From the NCBI RefSeq assembly GCF_040270295.1, contig NZ_JBELOE010000239.1: DNA of 64,000 bases. One strand, written 5' to 3'. Origin of the DNA: Catenovulum sediminis. GTDB taxonomy: Bacteria; Pseudomonadota; Gammaproteobacteria; Enterobacterales; Alteromonadaceae. Under the pieces are notes generated by a model. It searched no databases. It had not been told where the DNA came from and saw only the letters and a list, made by a program, of their open reading frames with translations. Of this stretch, positions 8,010-17,469 are shown piece by piece. Both the position numbers and the translations under genes were made by a program. How positions within the stretch are numbered: position 1 is the stretch's first letter; each line of letters begins with the position of its first letter.

Positions 8010-10381
8010 TAATAGAAGACACGCTTTTTAATATTTTGACCACTTTTCGTTTTACCCGTCAGCTCAAACGAAAATTGAGCTTTTAACGAATCAGCTTTGA
8101 TTACCGCAACAGCCTGTCCTTTAAAAGTGCTACGGCTATTTTGTTTAAAGCTTTCATCTATCGCAGGGTGTCCGTTACCAAATCCAATCAACTCAAGATC
8201 ACCATCAACATCACCATCAATCTCTAAATTTACCACCATATCCTTTGACCAATGGGTTACCGGATTAGCTTTATCATCGGCAAGTTGAACGGTGATATAA
8301 AAAAGTGTTTCGTTATAATCAGGGTGTTTATAAGGCTTAACCTCCGTTAAAAATTGTGCGACGTTATCTGCGGTAACAAGTTGATAGGTTTCCTCTATTT
8401 TACCATTTTTCAAACCGCGTACTTCTAGCGTGCCTTGCAAATAATTAACCTGATAATGCGTTTTAAATTGGCTTTGCTCTGAAACGGAGTGCATGCCCTG
8501 CGATTCTCCATTGAGCAGCAATTCAACTTGTGGGTATCTTGAATACACCACAACATCCAGTGGTTTGTTTTGCTGTTCGGGCCAATACCAGTTCGCGTGT
8601 AAATCTTCCTGTGTCCACATTAAAAACCAATCTTCAATGGGAGCTGGCTGCAACGATAACTCAGGGCTTTTAACAAATGCGGTGAGTTTATTTTGTCCTG
8701 TATCCCATAAAACATCCCGATAAAATGCTGCCGGTCTCTTAAACCCTAAAGCGTCCATTTCACCACAATATGCTAAATGCCATGGGTAAGGGCCAATTCC
8801 TTTCCATTCAGGTTTATACCCGATCCAACCGATTGATGCTTCGCCTAAATAGTCCCAGCCAGTCCACACAAAATCCCCAATCACATAAGGATGCTGCAAA
8901 ACATATTGCCAGTTTTCAAATGCTTTATTCGAATAAGATTCAGACGCATACATTAAGCGTGATGGGTTTCGTTTTCTATCTTGCTGATAATTATGTTCTT
9001 GATAGTTGTAACCGACAACTGAAAAAAGTGAAAGAATGTCATCTGAGGCTTCACCAGAAAAATTAGCGCCTATGGTCACCGGGCGTGAGGTATCTAATTT
9101 TAAAATTTCATCTCTTAGCATTTTAGCGGTTTTAGTACCAAGCGGCTTCCATTGTTCTGGTATTTCATTGCCAATGCTCCACATAATAATACTGGGGTGA
9201 TTAATATCGCGCAAAATAAAGTTATGCAAATCTCGCTGCCAGTCTGAAGAAAAGACAGATGAATAATCGTTCACATGATCCCATTTTTTTTCGTTCCACG
9301 AATCAAACAGTTCTGTGATGATTAAAAGGCCAATGCGATCTGCGGCTTGTAAAAATGCTTTTGACGGTGGATTGTGTGAAGTGCGTACCGCGTTATAACC
9401 AGCATTTTTTATTAAAAGCGCTTTGCGATATTCTGCTGCAGGGTGGGCGGCAGCCCCCAACATATAATTGTCATGATGGATATTCATACCTTTTAATAAG
9501 ACGGGTTCACCATTTAGTAAAAAGCCAGATTTGCCATTAAATTCAATTTCTCTGATGCCAAAATCATAACTTTTACTTTGCACTTTTTTACCACCGACAA
9601 ACACGTTTTGTATCAAAGTGTATAATTTCGGGTTGTCTAAATCCCAACGTTGGATATTGGATAGTTGCAAACGAGTGTTAATTTCGGATTCACTCGCAGC
9701 CTGTCTAGTCACTCGCGATGTAACTAATTTATCGCCGTCAAATACATAGTGTTTAATATAAATAGGTTGTTGATTGTCATTTACAATAGGCGTTGATATA
9801 TCTAATGTTGCCGAGTCATTTTGTATCGCGTGCGTTAGGATTTGGCTACCTTGATGCGCAATATGTGTGTTATTTACAAACTCTAAGGTTGCAAGCCGGT
9901 AAATACCCGAACCTGAATACCAACGGCTATTTGAATGATTGTTTTCAACTCGCACCTCGATATGGTTTTTGAATCCGAAGCGAATATGTTTTGTGATATC
10001 TAAAGTAAACGAAGTATAACCATTGTATTGACCACCCACTACTTTACCGTTGACATAAACTGTAGACTGCATATAAATGCCGCCAAAACTAAGATAAGCA
10101 ACTTTATCCGCGAAAACCTCGGGGATATTAATGCTCTTACGATACCAAGCAACACCGCCTACAGTATAACCCGTGTCATACGCATCAATAGAGTTTTTAG
10201 CAAAAGGGCTATTTGTACCCGGGATATCTTCAATTGACCAGTCGTGTGGTAAATCAACCAGCCGAGTATCATTTTGTTTATTTTCGCCTAAAGAAAACAA
10301 CCATCCTTTATTGATATCGATGGATTCAGCAAATAAAAAGGAGGACCAAAATAGCGTCAACAGAGATAAAATTTTATGCAT
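8009..10381 (-). CDS. Secreted family-2 glycoside hydrolase (beta-galactosidase type)
   Basis: A 790-residue GH2 enzyme with a cleavable signal peptide (residues 1-19, ending LFAES). Order: N-terminal jelly-roll sugar-binding domain (about 20-185, with DLPHDWS and YNGYTSFTLDIT), Ig-like domain (about 190-295), TIM barrel (about 300-600), then C-terminal beta domains including a DUF4982-like stretch. The acid/base Glu is near residue 406 in WSIGNEIPE, and the nucleophile is probably the Glu near 480 in YASESYS. RTSHNPPSKAFL and FVWTGWDYLGE also fit beta-galactosidase or beta-glucuronidase members; the exact glycan cannot be told. It is transcribed away from the TonB receptor, with palindromic operators between them. 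Confidence 0.92.
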   Translation of the reverse strand: MHKILSLLTLFWSSFLFAESIDINKGWLFSLGENKQNDTRLVDLPHDWSIEDIPGTNSPFAKNSIDAYDTGYTVGGVAWYRKSINIPEVFADKVAYLSFGGIYMQSTVYVNGKVVGGQYNGYTSFTLDITKHIRFGFKNHIEVRVENNHSNSRWYSGSGIYRLATLEFVNNTHIAHQGSQILTHAIQNDSATLDISTPIVNDNQQPIYIKHYVFDGDKLVTSRVTRQAASESEINTRLQLSNIQRWDLDNPKLYTLIQNVFVGGKKVQSKSYDFGIREIEFNGKSGFLLNGEPVLLKGMNIHHDNYMLGAAAHPAAEYRKALLIKNAGYNAVRTSHNPPSKAFLQAADRIGLLIITELFDSWNEKKWDHVNDYSSVFSSDWQRDLHNFILRDINHPSIIMWSIGNEIPEQWKPLGTKTAKMLRDEILKLDTSRPVTIGANFSGEASDDILSLFSVVGYNYQEHNYQQDRKRNPSRLMYASESYSNKAFENWQYVLQHPYVIGDFVWTGWDYLGEASIGWIGYKPEWKGIGPYPWHLAYCGEMDALGFKRPAAFYRDVLWDTGQNKLTAFVKSPELSLQPAPIEDWFLMWTQEDLHANWYWPEQQNKPLDVVVYSRYPQVELLLNGESQGMHSVSEQSQFKTHYQVNYLQGTLEVRGLKNGKIEETYQLVTADNVAQFLTEVKPYKHPDYNETLFYITVQLADDKANPVTHWSKDMVVNLEIDGDVDGDLELIGFGNGHPAIDESFKQNSRSTFKGQAVAVIKADSLKAQFSFELTGKTKSGQNIKKRVFY

Positions 10382-10462
10382 GTTTTTTATGTTCTCTAAT
10401 TATTAATTCGGTTGATTTTTACAAACCCGAATCAGTTTTAATTTGTCTTAACAGTGACGCAA

Positions 10463-10476
10463 GGTAATCGATTACC
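10463..10476. promoter_or_regulatory. LacI-type operator, perfect palindrome
   Basis: GGTAATCGATTACC is a perfect 14-base palindrome with the central CG typical of LacI/GalR operators. It lies between the divergent GH2 and TonB receptor genes. Related sites precede the LacI gene of this locus. Confidence 0.65.
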
Positions 10477-10636
10477 TCAAAAACCACAATCCCAAACAAA
10501 CAAAAACCCAATAAAAACACAAATTTTTAACAATGCCGTTCCAAAATTAGTCTTTAAGGCGCTTAAAGCAAGCAAAAACTTATATTACTCAGCTCTAAAT
10601 TACAAAAGTAGAACACAATTTGTTAAAAAAATAGTT

Positions 10637-10650
10637 GGAAAACGATTACC
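10637..10650. promoter_or_regulatory. LacI-type operator, second site
   Basis: GGAAAACGATTACC matches 12 of 14 bases of the palindrome at 10463 and keeps the right half-site and central CG. It sits 89 bases ahead of the receptor start, a position that could block its promoter. Confidence 0.6.
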
Positions 10651-10738
10651 CTTGGTGTTATAAAGTAAATAGAAGATTCATTAAATAATAATAACAACGG
10701 ATTTGACACACTTTCTCAAACAAATTTGTGAGGCTTGT

Positions 10739-13498
10739 ATGAAAATTAATTTAAAGAAAACAGCAGTAGCGCTCAGTATCACTCAGCTTTTATGTGCAGG
10801 GAACGCATTGTCAGCTGAAAATAGCGAAAATGAAATGTCTTCGGATATCGAAGTAATAGAAGTAAAAGGTTTTGGTGCCACGTTAGGTAAAGCTTTACGT
10901 GAAAAACGATATTCTCAATCAGTGGTTGAAATTATATCTTCAGATGATTTGGGTACTTTGCCCGATGTCAGCATAACTGATTCATTGGTTCGTCTGCCTG
11001 GCATTGCCGCATCACGAGATAGAGGTAATGCCAGTCGTATTTCAATTCGCGGGATGGGACCTCGTTTAAATGTTGCAACCATGAATAACCGCGAAATTGT
11101 TTCAGCTGAGCCAAGTCGGGATGTGCGGTTTGAACAATTTCCGGCTGAGTTAATAGATTCAGTTGAAGTTTATAAAAGCCCGATTGCCAGCAAAGCAGAA
11201 GGGGGTATAGCGGGTTTAGTTAATATGAATTTTGTTAGCCCGTTATCTAAAGATAAGCGCATCATTAATATTGGTGCAAGTATGATGAAAAACCAATTAG
11301 GTGACGATTTACCCGGCACCGATGGTAAAGGGTACAAAGCTAATTTCAGTATTGTCGATCAAGTTTCTGATTCATTTGGTTATGCCTTTGGATTGACGTA
11401 TCAAGATCAACCTTCATTAGAGCGAGGCATTGAATCTTGGGATTATAATAATGCTGCAGATCGCGGCGATTTAAATGACAATCAAATTCTAGAAGATGCG
11501 CCTTGGGGCATGATGGTTAAAAGCAAACGCGGTGAAAATGAAAGAACCGGTGGTTTATTAATTTTAGAATGGCAACCAAGCGACAGACTCAGCATTAAAA
11601 CAGATTTGTTTTATTCTCAATTTGACATCCGTGAACTGGATGACCAAATGGGCGCGGGTGACTTAGGTAATTGGCAAAATGGTGGTTCAGATGCATACAA
11701 GGATTCAGCAGTCGAGCCAGTAATTGTAACTAAAGCCAATAGTGAAGAACACTTAGTCGCCGGTAGTCAGAAAAACAATGGATTGGATGTTTCTACGCCG
11801 ACTTGGTTTCAAACCAATGAAATGTTAAGCGCCGGTGTGAATGTTGAGTATGTGGGAGATGTGTGGACGACAAAATTAGATGTCGGTTTTTCTGAAGCGA
11901 GTATTGAGTCGGTTTGGGTGGATGTTAATCCGGTTTATGTCGGTGGGGATTACGATTTAGGTTTTGATATTCAAGATCCGCAAACGCCCAAACTAATCGT
12001 TCACAGTGGTGATATAAGCAGTCCAGAAAATTATAGTTTAGGCGTTGTGCAGTCCGTCGATAATTGGGTTGAAACCTCTCCTGGGGTGTGGGAAAACCTA
12101 CCCGTTGAAACTTATGTCGGAGCAACTATGGAAGGTAATAACGACAGAGTGCTCAGCGATGAAATGTATAATATCAATTTAGATTTTTCACGTGATTTGG
12201 ATTTGGGTATTTTCAGTCAGCTCAGTTTTGGTGCGCGTATCACAGATCGCAACAAAGAAAATGACGAAATTAACACTTGGGTGCGTACTGCAAAACAAGA
12301 CCATGGTTTAACAAATTATGGTACGAGCTATTCAATTGGCGGTGGCTACCACGCACCGGATATTTATACTTTTAATAACTGGAACCTCGTTGCAAATCAA
12401 GCGTTTGGTGGCGCAACGAACCCAGCGGATAACCGAAGTGATAAAAACTCACTCGCATCTTGGTTATTAGAAGAAACCAATACAGCCGCTTATGCAATGT
12501 TAAATATGGTTGGTGATATTGGCGATATTCCATTTAGCGGTAACATCGGTATACGCTATGCGAAAACTGAAGTCACATCGACTGGTCATCAAAACGAAGG
12601 TGGGTTCTGGACGCAAGACCAAGATGGAAATTGGTATGAAGTGCCATTAGTAGTAGCGCCTGTTTCAATCGATCATGACTATAGTGAATTTCTCCCCTCA
12701 TTTAACATGATATTAAATCTGACGGAAGACTCGCAAGTGCGCATCGGTGCTGCACGTACTATGTCACGTCCACCATTATTGGAAATGCGAACCGGTTATA
12801 CCATTGATCCAACGACACAACCACCGTCTGCAAGTGGTGGTAATCCTAAACTAGATCCATATATAGCTGACCAGTTTGATATCGGATACGAATATTATTG
12901 GGGTGAAAGTTCAGCCGCTACCATCAACTTTTTCTACAAAGATTTAAAATCACATATCGGCATTGATTCAGGCACTATTAATGTGGGCGACGACAGCTAT
13001 GCCTTTACTGGTACCGTCAATGGTGATGGTGGGGTTATCAAAGGTTTTGAAGTTTTATATCAACAATCTTTCGATATGCTGCCAGCGCCGTTCGATGGTA
13101 TGGGTATCTTCGCTAACTACTCATATACAGATAGCGGGGTACAAGAGTTTAAACCGGACAATAACCCTTACAATTTAGGTGGTTTATCTAAGGATATCGC
13201 CAGTGCAACACTGTGGTATGACAAAGATGGTTTTGATGCACGCGTTTCTGTTAATTACCGCAGTGAATACACGGGGATTAATAGTTGGACACCTTCAAAA
13301 GTAAATTTAAACTCTTCAGAAACAACTGCTGATGCAAGTGTTGGCTATTTTGTAACAGATAATCTTAAAGTGACGTTACAAGCACAAAACTTAACAAATG
13401 AAAAATCCGTTACTTATTGGGATAACGATTATTCAAAACCTGCTTTCAATGTTGAATGGGGCCGTCGTTACTTAATTGGTTTCCAGTACACACTGTAA
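10739..13498 (+). CDS. TonB-dependent receptor for glycan uptake
   Basis: Outer-membrane beta-barrel importer driven by TonB. The ATG at 10739 is chosen over the one at 10703 because it opens directly on a signal peptide (KINLKKTAVALSITQLLCAG, ending ALSAE), giving 919 residues. The plug domain reads LPDVSITDSLVRLPGI, ISIRGMGPRLN, ELIDSVEVYKSP and GGIAGLVNM. The C-terminus is TBDR-like, with LKVTLQAQNLTNE and the closing WGRRYLIGFQYTL ending in an aromatic-rich strand. Size and plug motifs fit the large receptor class common in polysaccharide-utilising Gammaproteobacteria. Flanking GH2 genes and a LacI regulator suggest a galactose- or uronate-containing oligosaccharide as ligand. No SusD-like partner is present. 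Confidence 0.93.
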   Translation: MKINLKKTAVALSITQLLCAGNALSAENSENEMSSDIEVIEVKGFGATLGKALREKRYSQSVVEIISSDDLGTLPDVSITDSLVRLPGIAASRDRGNASRISIRGMGPRLNVATMNNREIVSAEPSRDVRFEQFPAELIDSVEVYKSPIASKAEGGIAGLVNMNFVSPLSKDKRIINIGASMMKNQLGDDLPGTDGKGYKANFSIVDQVSDSFGYAFGLTYQDQPSLERGIESWDYNNAADRGDLNDNQILEDAPWGMMVKSKRGENERTGGLLILEWQPSDRLSIKTDLFYSQFDIRELDDQMGAGDLGNWQNGGSDAYKDSAVEPVIVTKANSEEHLVAGSQKNNGLDVSTPTWFQTNEMLSAGVNVEYVGDVWTTKLDVGFSEASIESVWVDVNPVYVGGDYDLGFDIQDPQTPKLIVHSGDISSPENYSLGVVQSVDNWVETSPGVWENLPVETYVGATMEGNNDRVLSDEMYNINLDFSRDLDLGIFSQLSFGARITDRNKENDEINTWVRTAKQDHGLTNYGTSYSIGGGYHAPDIYTFNNWNLVANQAFGGATNPADNRSDKNSLASWLLEETNTAAYAMLNMVGDIGDIPFSGNIGIRYAKTEVTSTGHQNEGGFWTQDQDGNWYEVPLVVAPVSIDHDYSEFLPSFNMILNLTEDSQVRIGAARTMSRPPLLEMRTGYTIDPTTQPPSASGGNPKLDPYIADQFDIGYEYYWGESSAATINFFYKDLKSHIGIDSGTINVGDDSYAFTGTVNGDGGVIKGFEVLYQQSFDMLPAPFDGMGIFANYSYTDSGVQEFKPDNNPYNLGGLSKDIASATLWYDKDGFDARVSVNYRSEYTGINSWTPSKVNLNSSETTADASVGYFVTDNLKVTLQAQNLTNEKSVTYWDNDYSKPAFNVEWGRRYLIGFQYTL

Positions 13499-13584
13499 CT
13501 CGCTAACGAATCGAAAATAAATAAGTCGCTCTAAATTCTAGTCTAAGACGATTAGGGCGCATTCTAAGTTTTTATAAGAGGTAA

Positions 13585-15960
13585 ATGATTTTGCGTACAG
13601 AACATAAAATATACGGGCTTGTCTTGTCACTGTTTTTGTCTGGTTGTAACTTAACTCAAGAAGTATCAGAGACAGCCGAATTAAATAATGTCAGTGCTCA
13701 GGTTATTAATATCAACAAGGGATGGCAGTTCACAAAAAGCGAGCAGGACATCAAATTTGATACTTTGCCAACACAATCGTGGGACGATGTAGACTTACCA
13801 CATACGCCCAAAATAGAGCCTATGGTGGTCAATGATCAGTGGCAAGGTTTTAGTTGGTATAAAAAAGAAATCGATATTCCCAAACATTGGCAAAAGAAAA
13901 AACTTATCATCCGTTTTGAAGGCGCTATGAATGCTGCCAACTTATGGGTGAATGGCGAAAATATTGCCAGCCATCTTGGTGGCTATTTACCATTTGTAGC
14001 GGATATTACTGACCATGTGGAATATGGTAAAACCAACCATATTTTTGTTAAATTAGATAACAGAGATAATTATATCACCGGACCGAAACCTCTTGAGTTA
14101 TTAGATTTTAATACCTACGGTGGTTTGTATCGTGGTGCAACCTTGCATGTTAAAAACTCTGTATTTATTACCGATGAAATTCTGGCCGATGAAATAGCCT
14201 CCGGTGGTATTTTTGTTTCCTATCCAGAAATAACAAATGACAAAGCGATTGTCGCGATTCAAACGCATATTGAAAATAGTGAATTCTCAGCGCAGACGAT
14301 CGATGTGGTGCAGAATTTAATGTTTGAAGGTCAATTGGTCGAGAGCACCACACAAACAATAACATTAGATGCCAATAGTCAAAAGACAGTTAAACAAACG
14401 GTCAGTGTAATTAACCCTAAATTATGGCATCCAAACAATCCTAATTTATACTCATTAGAAACTGAAATTAAAAACCAGCAACATAGTTTAGAAAAACAAC
14501 AAACTCGAATTGGTATTCGCAGCTTTGCTTTTAACGATAAACATGAGCTGCTGATCAATGGTGAAAAAATCTTCTTGCGTGGTGTTAACCGACATCAAGA
14601 ATATCCGCATGTCGGTTATGCCTTATCACCTCAAGCAGATTATCGTGATGCAGTAAAAATTAAATCTGCAGGTTTTGATTATGTGCGTTTATCGCACTAT
14701 CCACACTCAAAAGACTTTATAAAAGCGGCAGATGAATTAGGTTTAGTCTTAGTTGATGCGATATTAGGCTGGCAGTATTTTTCGCCATTCCCAGAATTCC
14801 AAGAACAAATTGTGCAAACCTGCCGAGATATGATTCGACGAGATAGAAATCACGCGAGTATTATGGCGTGGGAATGTTCACTTAACGAATCCTGGATGCC
14901 TCCATACTTCACTAAAAAGTTAAATGACGCGGTACATTCTGAATATCCGGGATCTTACTCTGCCGGCTGGCAAACAGATTTTGATATTTTCTTTCAGGCA
15001 AGACAGCATAGATTGCAACATTATGATGAGCCGAGCCAACCCTACAATGTTTCTGAATATGGCGATTGGGAATACTATGCTCAGAATGCAGGATTGAGCC
15101 AAGATTCATGGGCTGATTTAAAGTCTGAAGAACGTACAAGCCGACAATTATTGAGCCATGGTGAAAAACGCTTATTACAACAAGCGAGAAATATTCAAGA
15201 AGCGCATAACGATAATTTAAAATATCCGGCGCATGCAGATGGTTATTGGGTCATGTTTGACTATAATCGTGGATATGCAGATGATTTAGAATCATCAGGC
15301 GTGATGAGTCTTTTCCGTTTACCTAAATACAGTTATTATTTTTACCAAAGTCAGCGCGCTCCAGAGATCCGTTCAACTGATTACCAGTCTGGCCCAATGG
15401 TTTTTATTGCCAGCGAATGGACGGAACAATCCAGCATTCCAGTCAGAGTGTATAGTAATGCAGAAGAAGTTGAACTTTGGTTAAATGGACGTTTAGTTAG
15501 TCGCAATAAACCAACCATCAATAAATTATCAGATGAACTATCGCATCCGCCTTTTGAATTTGATTTGAACAAATTTATTGCAGGTGAGTTAGTTGCAAAA
15601 GCCTATATTAATGGCGTACAGGTTGCTGAGCATACGGTAAAAACACCCAAAACCGTTACTCAGGTTAATCTGCGATTAGACAAAAGTGGTGTTGCGCCAA
15701 CAGCTGGTGTTAAAGATATCGTATTTATTTACGCACAGTTAAAAGATGATGCGGGTACCACTGTTCCTTTAAACCACGAAAAAGTTGTGTTTGAAGTCAG
15801 CGGTGACATTCAATTTATTGAGTCGACCAGTCGAACGACAGAGCAGGGGATTGCCGCAGGCTTATTGCAAATGGGCAATGATTTAACAGATGCAAAAATT
15901 CGCGTGAGCTACCCTGCGAAAAACATAACATCTAAATGGGTTAGAATATTAGACCTATAA
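13585..15960 (+). CDS. Lipoprotein family-2 glycoside hydrolase
   Basis: A 791-residue GH2 enzyme. The N-terminus carries a lipobox (LFLSGC, Cys near residue 21), so it is probably anchored to a membrane. A GAGGTAA ribosome site precedes the ATG. The sugar-binding domain (DLPHTPKIEP, WVNGENIASHLGGYLPF) comes first, then the Ig-like domain, then the TIM barrel with RGVNRHQEYPHVG. The acid/base is Glu435 (WECSLNESW) and the probable nucleophile Glu491 (YNVSEYGDW). Further beta-sandwich domains follow (VELWLNGRLV). It lies 86 bases after the TonB receptor and probably shares its transcript. It differs clearly from the divergent GH2 at 8009, so the two may act on different linkages of one glycan. 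Confidence 0.92.
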   Translation: MILRTEHKIYGLVLSLFLSGCNLTQEVSETAELNNVSAQVININKGWQFTKSEQDIKFDTLPTQSWDDVDLPHTPKIEPMVVNDQWQGFSWYKKEIDIPKHWQKKKLIIRFEGAMNAANLWVNGENIASHLGGYLPFVADITDHVEYGKTNHIFVKLDNRDNYITGPKPLELLDFNTYGGLYRGATLHVKNSVFITDEILADEIASGGIFVSYPEITNDKAIVAIQTHIENSEFSAQTIDVVQNLMFEGQLVESTTQTITLDANSQKTVKQTVSVINPKLWHPNNPNLYSLETEIKNQQHSLEKQQTRIGIRSFAFNDKHELLINGEKIFLRGVNRHQEYPHVGYALSPQADYRDAVKIKSAGFDYVRLSHYPHSKDFIKAADELGLVLVDAILGWQYFSPFPEFQEQIVQTCRDMIRRDRNHASIMAWECSLNESWMPPYFTKKLNDAVHSEYPGSYSAGWQTDFDIFFQARQHRLQHYDEPSQPYNVSEYGDWEYYAQNAGLSQDSWADLKSEERTSRQLLSHGEKRLLQQARNIQEAHNDNLKYPAHADGYWVMFDYNRGYADDLESSGVMSLFRLPKYSYYFYQSQRAPEIRSTDYQSGPMVFIASEWTEQSSIPVRVYSNAEEVELWLNGRLVSRNKPTINKLSDELSHPPFEFDLNKFIAGELVAKAYINGVQVAEHTVKTPKTVTQVNLRLDKSGVAPTAGVKDIVFIYAQLKDDAGTTVPLNHEKVVFEVSGDIQFIESTSRTTEQGIAAGLLQMGNDLTDAKIRVSYPAKNITSKWVRILDL

Positions 15961-15963
15961 AAA

Positions 15964-16040
15964 GGTAACCCTTTACCTTATCGTTTACCTAATTTATGAT
16001 TGCACTTATATTAATTTTATAAGTTAGGTAAACGAAAAGG
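15964..16040. promoter_or_regulatory. Cluster of LacI-type operators upstream of lacI-family gene
   Basis: Three related 14-base sites stand between the GH2 stop and the regulator start: GGTAACCCTTTACC at 15964-15977, CCTTATCGTTTACC at 15976-15989 (reverse strand GGTAAACGATAAGG) and GGTAAACGAAAAGG at 16027-16040. The last two also form an inverted pair, CGTTTACCTAA (15982-15992) and TTAGGTAAACG (16024-16034). All share the GGTAA half-site seen at 10463. Autoregulation by the adjacent LacI protein is the natural inference. Confidence 0.6.
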
Positions 16041-16051
16041 GTTTACGTTAA

Positions 16052-17074
16052 ATGGTCACAATAAAAGATGTTGCAAAAGCGGCAGGTGTTTCTACTGCCA
16101 CCGTATCGCGAGTGGTGCATAATGGTGGGCAAGTTGGAGACGAATGTCGGGCGCGCGTTAAAAAAGTAATAGAAGAATTAGATTACCGCCCCAACGTTAA
16201 CGCGCAGGCATTGGTTAAACGCACAACCAATACAATTGGTTTAGTGACCCCCAAATTGTCGATGTCATTTTTTGGCACGCTGGCGTCTGGTGTTGAAACA
16301 GCCGCGCGCGACAATGAATATAAACTATTAATGTCTAATTCCTTATATGAAACCTCAACTGAGCTGGATGCGATAAATTCACTGCGAGAACATAATTGCA
16401 CTGCAATCCTATTGCATAGCGAATATTCAGATGAGCAAACCCTGATAAAACTCACTAAAGACATTCCCGGACTGGTTATCATCAATCGTTTTATTCCACA
16501 AATTGGCGATCGCTGTGTTTGGTTAGACAATAATTCAGGTGGTATACAAATAGGCGAATATCTGATTGAAAAGGGACACCAAGAATTTGCCGTAGTGACC
16601 AGTATTTACCAGAATAAAGATCCAGAGCTCAGAGTTCAGGGGTTAAAAACCGCATTAGCAAACCATCAGTTAGAACTCGACCCAGATTTAGTGGCTGAAA
16701 GTACGGCCAATATAGAAGGCGGTGAAATTGCAGCCAAAGCGCTACTTGAATCCGGCAAGAAATTTACAGCGGTGGTCGCCTATAACGACTTAATGGCAAT
16801 CGGTGCGATGAATGTTTTACAAGATGCTGGCGTCAAAGTACCAGAAGAAGTCTCGGTAATTGGCTTTGATAATCTATTTGTTACCCAAGCCTGCCGCCCT
16901 AAGCTGACCACCATGAGCTATCCGGTAGAAGAAATGGCGGCTTACGCCACCGAACTGGCTATAAATTTAAGTCAAAACAAAAATAAAGTTAAAAACCGGA
17001 CGCATTTGTTTATGCCGTATTTGGTCGAAAGAAATTCTGTGGCGCAAGCAAAGGTTGTCGATCAGACACGTTAA
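16052..17074 (+). CDS. LacI/GalR-family transcriptional regulator
   Basis: A 340-residue repressor-type protein: N-terminal DNA-binding helix-turn-helix (TIKDVAKAAGVSTATVSRVV, residues 3-22), hinge helix (YRPNVNAQALVKR), then a periplasmic-binding-protein-like sugar-sensing domain with TNTIGLVTP, AVVAYNDLMAIGAMNVL and VSVIGFDNLFV. It is the last gene of the GH2-TonB locus. The operator-like palindromes upstream of itself and of the receptor suggest it controls the locus. The inducer is probably a mono- or oligosaccharide released by the GH2 enzymes. The C-terminal half is intact. Confidence 0.93.
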   Translation: MVTIKDVAKAAGVSTATVSRVVHNGGQVGDECRARVKKVIEELDYRPNVNAQALVKRTTNTIGLVTPKLSMSFFGTLASGVETAARDNEYKLLMSNSLYETSTELDAINSLREHNCTAILLHSEYSDEQTLIKLTKDIPGLVIINRFIPQIGDRCVWLDNNSGGIQIGEYLIEKGHQEFAVVTSIYQNKDPELRVQGLKTALANHQLELDPDLVAESTANIEGGEIAAKALLESGKKFTAVVAYNDLMAIGAMNVLQDAGVKVPEEVSVIGFDNLFVTQACRPKLTTMSYPVEEMAAYATELAINLSQNKNKVKNRTHLFMPYLVERNSVAQAKVVDQTR

Positions 17075-17149
17075 AACTGAAAGCACAAAACGAGCTTCAT
17101 TAAATCGCATTAATAAAACAAACTAGGCGCAAAGCAGGTTTATTGCTAA

Positions 17150-17305
17150 AATGCGCCGCTTAGATTTAGGAATGCTGTGCAAATCAGCAACTGTACCCGC
17201 AACTGTAATCAAGGCTGGTAACAAATAAACCACTGAATTGTGAGGTTTCACATTAAATTCGGGAAGGTCTGTTATCGGGTTATCTTTGAAAGTCAGGATA
17301 CTAAA
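17150..17305 (+). ncRNA. Cobalamin riboswitch ahead of the B12 operon
   Basis: The conserved core reads GTGCAAATCAGCAACTG (from 17177) then TACCCGCAACTGTAATC, and the closing box is AAGTCAGGATAC at 17290-17301, all hallmarks of the adenosylcobalamin riboswitch. It precedes nine genes of B12 uptake and assembly. Between the aptamer and the first start lie about 165 bases holding a TTCGTG/CACGAA hairpin at 17343-17362, possibly part of the expression platform. High cobalamin should switch the operon off. Confidence 0.92.
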
Positions 17306-17469
17306 TCAAACAAAATATGTTCAACTACAGGTTGAGCCAGATTTCGTGCGGGAAAACACGAATATCGGCAGCTACTTATTTATCAGTATCTTATTTAAGC
17401 CGGTCGAAATGTTTCCCTAAATTTTTATATTTATATGTTTAAAAGTGTCAGTTATCTGGCTAGGTATTC
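17306..17469 (+). other. Leader between riboswitch and btuD
   Basis: This 164-base leader holds a six-base-pair hairpin (17343-17362) but no convincing T-run. A 41-codon open frame at 17317-17442 begins with ATG but has no recognisable motif or good ribosome site, and is not called as a gene. Confidence 0.4.

Larger units (their letters stand above)
10382..10738. other. Divergent control region between GH2 and TonB receptor
   Basis: This 357-base gap drives the secreted GH2 on the left and the TonB receptor on the right. It holds the two LacI-type palindromes listed separately and an ATTCGG/CCGAAT inverted repeat at 10407-10432 close to the GH2 start. A short open frame at 10454-10663 shows no recognisable motif and is not taken as a gene. 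Confidence 0.5.

Noticed and set aside
10454..10663. 69-codon open frame in the gap before the TonB receptor
   Set aside because: It overlaps both LacI-type operators, is Lys/Asn-rich without motif, and has no ribosome site.
17317..17442. 41-codon open frame between the cobalamin riboswitch and btuD
   Set aside because: No recognisable motif, weak ribosome site, and it overlaps a possible expression-platform hairpin.
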